A DNA stretch of 64,000 bases, taken from positions 3,844,001 through 3,908,000 of the forward strand of contig NW_006917093.1 in the NCBI RefSeq assembly GCF_000516985.1, in the 5' to 3' direction. The notes under the pieces were generated by a model. That model was given only the letters and a program-made list of their open reading frames with translations, did not search any database and was not told the origin of the DNA. How positions within the stretch are numbered: the first letter of the stretch is position 1; each line of letters begins with the position of its first letter. Shown piece by piece: positions 57,801 to 64,000 of the stretch. Made by a program: the position numbers and the translations under genes. The stretch is from Pestalotiopsis fici W106-1 (lineage: Eukaryota > Ascomycota > Sordariomycetes > Amphisphaeriales > Sporocadaceae).

Positions 57801-60375
57801 ACCCATATTGCAGTGGCATTGAAGGGAGAAGAGACATCTGGGCCGAGGATGGATCACAACATGGCCTTGCCGAAACACCTTGGGAGGAGAAAACAAAAGA
57901 GCCGAGAAACATGCAGCTGTCACCTCGGATTTGAGTTTGAACCTAAGGACATGGGCGGCGCCCCATCATGCCCTTTTTAGAGCAAAAAGAAAGCCGCACA
58001 CCAGTCTATGCCGTACACTGTAGCAGTACCAAAGGGAGAGAACATGAGCGCTGAAAGACCTGAGTCCGTTCACTGGGCGTCTTAGCCCGAGCCGCTTGTT
58101 TGGCTTGCCGTGTTTGGAACGCCTGGTCGTTGCTTTTGTTCACCTAGGCACACCCGTTGTCCATTTTCTCGCGACAATAGGAAACCTTTCATGCATCAGG
58201 GAAATAGCTACTCCTCCCACCCCCTGTTGAGATATTTGCTTGTCGGCAGGGGAGAAAATTATTGATAGAAGACAGAATAGGGATACGTAAACAGTGTGTT
58301 GTTAACAGGTCATATACGTCAGTGGCGTTGAGCAGAGGCCCCCCTGTGTGAGGGAGCAATCTCTGGGTTGAGAGTCCACTATGGGGAGGGAAAAAAAAAT
58401 CTTTTTTACTCTTCACTTCAATATTTGGGCACCTTTCGACGTGCGGGTGGGTGTCTGTATGTGCAATGTACCATGGCAGGTGCCTGATGAAATGATTATC
58501 GAATCAGGACAGCTAATCGTTGTCTATCTGGCCGGCATCTTGCGAGCGAGCGAGGTTGGCTATGGGGGGTGATCGTCAACGCAGGGCTTGGCATTCAGAT
58601 TTGCAGATCCAAATAATGGGCCACTTTGCGGATGATATTCACAGGGATGTGGAGGTCCACGCCTCTGGCTGGCGAAGCTGCAACTTCGCTACTAATCCGC
58701 CGAGATTTCATCGTAGAAGTTATGCCATAATTATCGATGGGATCCTTGCCGCACTGGGCGGTGCCAGTGCTTATGATCGGGTCGTTAGTTTGAGGGGTCT
58801 GCTCCTCCATTATCCTGAAGACGGGTACAAAGTACTGTATGGAATTAAGGTTATTGGCCAATTTCGAGCCCTTTCGGATCCGAAGTTGATCTGGACTCAA
58901 GCGAGTGGCTCGACTTGCTTGTCACAGGCAATGAACGCGCAGTCATCTAGGAAGTAAGGATCCGAGAAGTTCGTTCCGTACAACCGAAAGCACACACAAA
59001 ATCTGGCCCGGGACTCTTTATGCGTCGCACAAAGATATGCCGTTCCTTAGTTGGCGATGGGTAAGGATAAACTAGTCATCGTCGGCCTTGCATGAGATCT
59101 GCGAGCGGTCAGAACGACCAGCAGCGCGTTGGTACGGAATACTTTGCGAATGTACGGAATATAGCGTCCAAAAATGGCGGCTTTGAGGATAGGTATTCGA
59201 TAGTGCCCCAAGGAGTTACCAGTGCAATTTGTCGTTAGCTCGAACCCATACAATGAATTGGGTCCACGAGAACCTCTTTTACTACTGCGCAACCATTGAT
59301 TCTCTCTCTTTCCACCCTCTGACCTTCGGCAAGCCCCACGAGTGCACGACCCGGGGGATCTTCGCAGGGAGGAGAATCGACAGCATTAAAGATCGATCAA
59401 ATCGTGAGTGATGTTTCTAGGTTGTAGCGTTCTCCCGTGACCAGTGGGAACGTCGATGGATGGAATTCGATGAAGCTAGACCGCATTGCGAAACGCAAGT
59501 CTCCATTCTTTTCTGGCAATCTCACTCCAAGATCTGAGTAGTAGTAATGACTGGTCCTGTGAGTGACGGGAACCTTTGAACACCACACGTCAGTGCGGGT
59601 GAGAGGTAGGATGAAGGATATTGTCATTGGCGAATGAGAGGCGAAGATGGCGGTGGTGGGCCAGTCAATTGATGCCAGTCGAGTCATGGTAGTGCAGCGA
59701 GAGTTGTTCCGCAAAGCCTTCCTATTCGCACAGTCATGGTAGCGCACACTTTGTGAGAAACACCCCTTTTTGTTGCAAAGAGTGATTGCAGGAGGTAGTA
59801 GTCGGATTTTGAACAGACATCATCAACAATCATTGACCTTGTCATTGTCATCATCGGAGTGGCCCAGACCATAGAGAGTCAGTTTATACATTGAAGAAGG
59901 CGTCGTCAAAAGCGGCGAGCTGCATGATCAAGCTTAATAAGCCAGCGTCTAGAGAGGGCTGTGATGGCACCTGAAATACCCGCGACGGACTGGAGGTTGT
60001 AGCTCACGGACATCAGAGGCGTATAGCTATGCTATGCCTTTTGGTACGGTCAATTGGCACGCCTGGGTGGTTGGAGTTTGGGTTGTTTTGGCTGGATGGT
60101 CAGCCCACCAAGATGTCGCCGCCCACATTCCGTGGATCTCGTAGTCCCCCGCTACGCCCAAAGGTGCCAAGCTGAGATGCACTGGGTGTCGTATCTGCCC
60201 AGAGTCTGAACAATGCGTATCATCAAACTGGGCGTGATAGTACTGTATAGTTGTAGTAGTAGTAGTAGCAGCTAAGCCCAGCTGTTGGTTTGGTCGAGTT
60301 TACTAACGTAGCTGGCAGGGCCATGGGCTCTGACCGTTAGTTGCCGACGATGCTGCTACAGATGGGCTCTCAGCA

Positions 60376-60417
60376 GGGGGAAGGGGAGGGGAGAGGGGTG
60401 GGTGGGTGGGCGGTGGG
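60376..60417 (+). other. Potential G-quadruplex tract
   Basis: Eight runs of three or more G separated by loops of one to four bases (GGGGG-AA-GGGG-A-GGGG-AGA-GGGG-T-GGG-T-GGG-T-GGG-CGGT-GGG). This meets the standard G3+N1-7 quadruplex pattern twice over on the plus strand. Confidence 0.75.
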
Positions 60418-62785
60418 AGCGGATATTTGCGGTGGCGCCAGCTAAATTGTTAGGATTGGGGAATTTTGACGGCGCTCGGAATTGTTTGGCAAGCTAAAAA
60501 GGATGAAGAATAAGTCGCTGCGAGGAATGGGCAGACAAGGGTGTTTCTACGCGGGGTGGATAAGAGAAAAGATTCTAGGCTTTTTTTTCATGACCTCAGG
60601 AAACAGTCAGTAAGCAAGCAATCAAGTACAAAGTCGATCTCTGATAGGTATGGGGAATTTGGTTTGCGAATTGCGATGCTGGTTGATGACTCAAGCACAC
60701 ATGTGCGCTACCTGTCTACCTTACCCAATTGCCCTCACTTCGTCACGTGCAAGCCACTGGCTGCGCGCTCCCTCGGCAGTTGACTGACTAGCGCTGAGCC
60801 CCCAGCAGCCAACTACACACACTACACAGTATGCAAGCGACACAATATTGCTTTTATCGAACCATTAGCTACTTCATTAGTATATGGTGTTGCAACATGA
60901 GAGGCTCCTGTGCCGGTTTTACCACAAAAGGGTTTCCCGTCAATCACCCTCGGTACGTTCGCAATCAGAGCTTGGCCGCAGGGTTGGCGGCAGTTGCTAC
61001 AACTTCTCAGGTCGGCCGGCAATTGTGACAGGTGAACAATGCACCTAGGTAGGTGAAATTGAAAAGGTTGCTTTGTATGTTTGCTACTACGCAGTGCTAT
61101 GAAAATTGGAGCGCGGTGCTTGGGAGACACGAGTGATTATGGAAAAACGACACTAATCTGACGGCTACATAAAATTGAGCATTCACAAGCACTTGTGCTG
61201 ATATGCATTCATCTAGCAGTAACAAAACGCTACACTACACTAGAATCTGAATTGTTGCCATTCGCTACCAGAGCGGCGGGTAAAGCTAGCCAGGCTCTAA
61301 ATATTGCTTTTCGACCTGACGGAGTGTTTGCCGAAAAGTTGGACACGGCGGATGCAACGCTGAGACGGATTCTTGACTAATCCAAAAATAAAAAGACGCG
61401 AGCAGATACGATCTGCACGATACAGGTAGGTCTTGTCTTCTTTTAGTTAGTCAGCTTGCTCGGCTAGTGTTGATACCATTCGGCATTAATGCTGTGATTC
61501 CCGCGTGTCGGGCTCGACTGCCGGCGAGGGCTTGCAGTAAATGTACTGTGTAAATAACAAGGCAGCCGACTAGCTGGACTGGTGGGCTGGGAAGCAGAAG
61601 CCACCGCGTTACTTTTGCTGGTGTGTTTATACCCTGTGTTCACCAAAAGAACCCAGGCGCGGCAGCACCGAGCACAGGACAGGAGGTGGTCGGAATACTA
61701 GGAACTGGGCTGAAGCAGTCGGACCAACGAGCGCCTCTGAGATGCCCATTACCCGCGAAGCGCCCTTAGCCGTGGATCCAAGCGGCAAATAGCCTAGCCA
61801 TCTTCACCGCATCGTTCGCCCGTAATCGTATTGCCTTGGCCCTGATGAATGAATGAATGAATGATGATGGCGGCGAAAAAGAATAATGGAGACTGGACTG
61901 CGGGCACACGGCCTGACCTTTGCCCTGGTCAATTTTCTGTTGACAGCATGTTGACTAATCTGTCCACAAAGCCACCGAGAAGATCCGGGGAATGGAGTCG
62001 GACGGATGGGTCGGCCACAGTGGTCAGTCGACAGTGGACTGATGATAAGTGCGTGTGCCTCGGGCACGCATGGGCCGCAACTACGTAGGTATGTAGGGTC
62101 TACTACTACATAGGTAGAGAATGTAGGTACAGTGCCAGAGGAAAATGTTGTCATCACTATGTGTCCGGGAACAATTGAAAATATCGTACCGCACGTGCAG
62201 CATCGTATTTCCTACGGTATACGGTATCTCGTGTTGAAAAGAGGCACGTCTCCTGTTCTTATTGTAACATATATGTAGCTGTAGCCGCGTAGCTTGAGTG
62301 AGGAACTGGAATTGATGCTAGGGGCTGGTGGGTGGCATGGGCATTTGACTACTCGAAGTCATAACTACTGCTAGAATCAATTCTTCGGTAGGCACGCATC
62401 AAAGTAGCGCCCGCCAAGATCACGGTCGGCGGGAGCGAGAGACACGACCCAGAGTGTCGGAGCGGAGGCAGACCTTTCATGAAGCCACTTGATTGTGGGA
62501 ACATGATTCAATCTGCTCAAGTAGATACAATACAAGACAATACGATACCCTGCGTACTCTTGGAAGCACCTTGCATTTGGTGTTCGGCGCTTCACGGCAG
62601 ACCTTGTAGCCGAAATGTGATGATGATGATGCTATGTCAGCCAATTATCAATCGGATGCAATTGAGCTCTTTATTCCGTAATGGCAGTTGAAGTTCACTG
62701 AGGAGCAAGGGGAAAAAAAAAATATCAAGACCAAAGCACCCATGTCCCGGAATGCTAGGTAGTCAGCAATAGTGTACAGAGTACG

Positions 62786-62812
62786 AGCTACGTAGACAGG
62801 CAAGCTACGTAG
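62786..62812 (+). repeat. Two copies of AGCTACGTAG
   Basis: Identical 10-mers at 62786-62795 and 62803-62812, start-to-start spacing 17 bp, each containing the perfect palindrome CTACGTAG. Confidence 0.7.
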
Positions 62813-63686
62813 CAGCTAGCTACAAATGCAGCGTAGGCAGGTATTCGTCAATCCGGGGATTGGTCGACCCCGAATTACTGCGTACAGCAAGAAACAGAAC
62901 AAGTACGCAGTACATTGTGATGGTGTTAGCTAGCTACGCAGTGCACAGTAGACACCTCCAAGGGTAGAGAAGAGAGAGATGACAAGGATCATTCCGTAAG
63001 AATTTTTAGGTTTGCGCCAGTCGGGGATTACCACTACTGGAGCTGCGTGCATGGGGGGGCACCGAAAAAAAGAATTCATAGGCAGGCAGGTACTATGTAA
63101 TGTAGCCATGAGGGGGATCTGGTACTGCTGCTTTTGGGGAGGGGGAAAGAGAGGGGGGCATTCGCTTGGAAGCAATGAGGATCCTCGCGACGATACCCTG
63201 GCTGGGAACCAGTCTTGGAGCGGCGACCCTGCTGCTTCACCTGCAATAGTCTAGTCGTTTTTGGCTTGATTTGCTTGATGCATGGTAGATGGAAATTTCA
63301 CTGCAACGCTTCTGCCACAAAAACATGACAGGATAGACCCAGACGTGCCAGGGTTGGGCACTTAATCGCGATGCATACAGAAAGAAGCTTGCCAAGTCCG
63401 AGCAAAGGGTCTCAAAGTATCAAGACAAGCGAGGAAATGATTTTTTTTTTCTCTCTGTTTTTGGTGTTCCGTGTATCGCTTCTCTCGGTCCGTTCTCGAC
63501 TGTGCCCGCCTGCTACTTGTTACTCATAATCTATGAGGGGAGGTGGGACTAGAAGCTGAAAAAGAATTGTGGGACAGATTGTCCGATTTTCAATGCAAAC
63601 CACATGTGGCCCGAGGCAGAAGTGGAAAGAAAAGTGAGGTGGGCAAATAATTGAATGGGGGAAAAAAAAAAAAAAAAGAGAGAATA

Positions 63687-63717
63687 CAAAACTGGTTATG
63701 TGTGCGTGTGTGTGTGC
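63687..63717 (+). repeat. 31-bp repeat flanking the gap, left copy
   Basis: This segment, ending in a TG dinucleotide run directly at the gap, is identical to 63906-63936 on the right side. The preceding poly-A tract is also shared. Confidence 0.9.
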
Positions 63718-63817
63718 NNNNNNNNNNNNNNNNNNNNNNNNNNNNNNNNNNNNNNNNNNNNNNNNNNNNNNNNNNNNNNNNNNNNNNNNNNNNNNNNNNN
63801 NNNNNNNNNNNNNNNNN
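63718..63817. other. Assembly gap (100 N)
   Basis: Exactly 100 ambiguous bases, the conventional filler for a scaffold gap of unknown size. Confidence 0.99.
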
Positions 63818-63905
63818 GGACGAGAAGTAGGAAAGGAAAAAGGTAAGAGGTAGGGGCGAAATAATTAGTAATAGGGGAAAAAAAAAAAAAAAAAAAGAAG
63901 AGAAT

Positions 63906-63936
63906 CAAAACTGGTTATGTGTGCGTGTGTGTGTGC
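63906..63936 (+). repeat. 31-bp repeat flanking the gap, right copy
   Basis: Exact copy of 63687-63717. The 80 bases before it also resemble the left flank, with small insertions and deletions. Confidence 0.9.
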
Positions 63937-64000
63937 CATGCATATCATGCCGTATCGAACTCGTAAAATTTCGCATCGGATTTCCCAATCTGATTGCCGC

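Larger units (their letters stand above)
52862..64000. other. About 11-kb region without recognisable genes
   Basis: No open frame here carries a family signature; the longest (58520-58957, 145 codons) starts on TTG. It contains several G-rich tracts (54776-54823, 60376-60417, 63137-63160), an AATG run at 61846-61862, repeated CTACGTAG palindromes at 62786-62812, and a 100-N gap. It may be the extended upstream region of a regulated gene beyond the window, or hold non-coding transcripts. Confidence 0.5.

Noticed and set aside
57707..57980. Overlapping short frames in the gene-free stretch
   Set aside because: They are short, lack motifs and overlap in two frames; consistent with chance.
58520..58957. 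145-codon open frame
   Set aside because: It starts on TTG, and internal ATGs give no recognisable protein.

Overview
This window looks like nuclear DNA from a filamentous ascomycete, probably a Sordariomycete and perhaps Hypocreales. The genes are split by short GT-AG introns of about 50-135 nt, with CTAAC or CTGAC-type branch points near the 3' end. Both strands are used, intergenic spaces are 0.1-3 kb, and the products include fungus-specific families (a Cel3A-type GH3 beta-glucosidase, YAT-type permease, NRPS-like A-T-R reductase and Cps1-like GT2). The order-level placement is inference only. Fifteen protein-coding genes can be supported, many with spliced models whose reading frames close exactly. 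No tRNA, rRNA, CRISPR array or intact transposon was found. A 100-N assembly gap lies near the right end.

Layout. 1-13 kb: mitochondrial malate dehydrogenase, a large APH/choline-kinase-fold protein with a C-terminal coiled coil, an unknown acidic protein with a Cys-rich N-terminus, an aldehyde dehydrogenase with a possible mitochondrial leader, and a small GNAT acetyltransferase. 13-23 kb: the TRIP4/Rqt4 homologue, then a metabolic trio (second aldehyde dehydrogenase, divergent AusD-family-like methyltransferase, convergent class-V PLP enzyme), then eIF2D/Tma64. 23.8-34 kb: secreted GH3 beta-glucosidase, amino-acid permease and a Cps1-type glycosyltransferase. 34.8-40.3 kb: a RutA-like flavin monooxygenase with four introns, and upstream of it on the same strand an NRPS-like adenylation-thiolation-reductase enzyme. 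44-53 kb: a GYF-domain protein and the TPR protein Emw1/TTC27. 52.9-64 kb: about 11 kb with no recognisable gene, containing strongly G-rich tracts.

Working together. Two small accessory groups stand out. In the first, an aldehyde dehydrogenase and a secondary-metabolism-type methyltransferase share a 356-bp divergent promoter with CGG-type palindromes, next to a PLP enzyme. In the second, a carboxylate-reductase-like A-T-R enzyme lies beside a flavin monooxygenase that strongly resembles bacterial RutA. Neither grouping corresponds to a pathway I recognise. The remaining genes are mostly housekeeping (TCA cycle, translation quality control) or nutrient acquisition (beta-glucosidase, permease).
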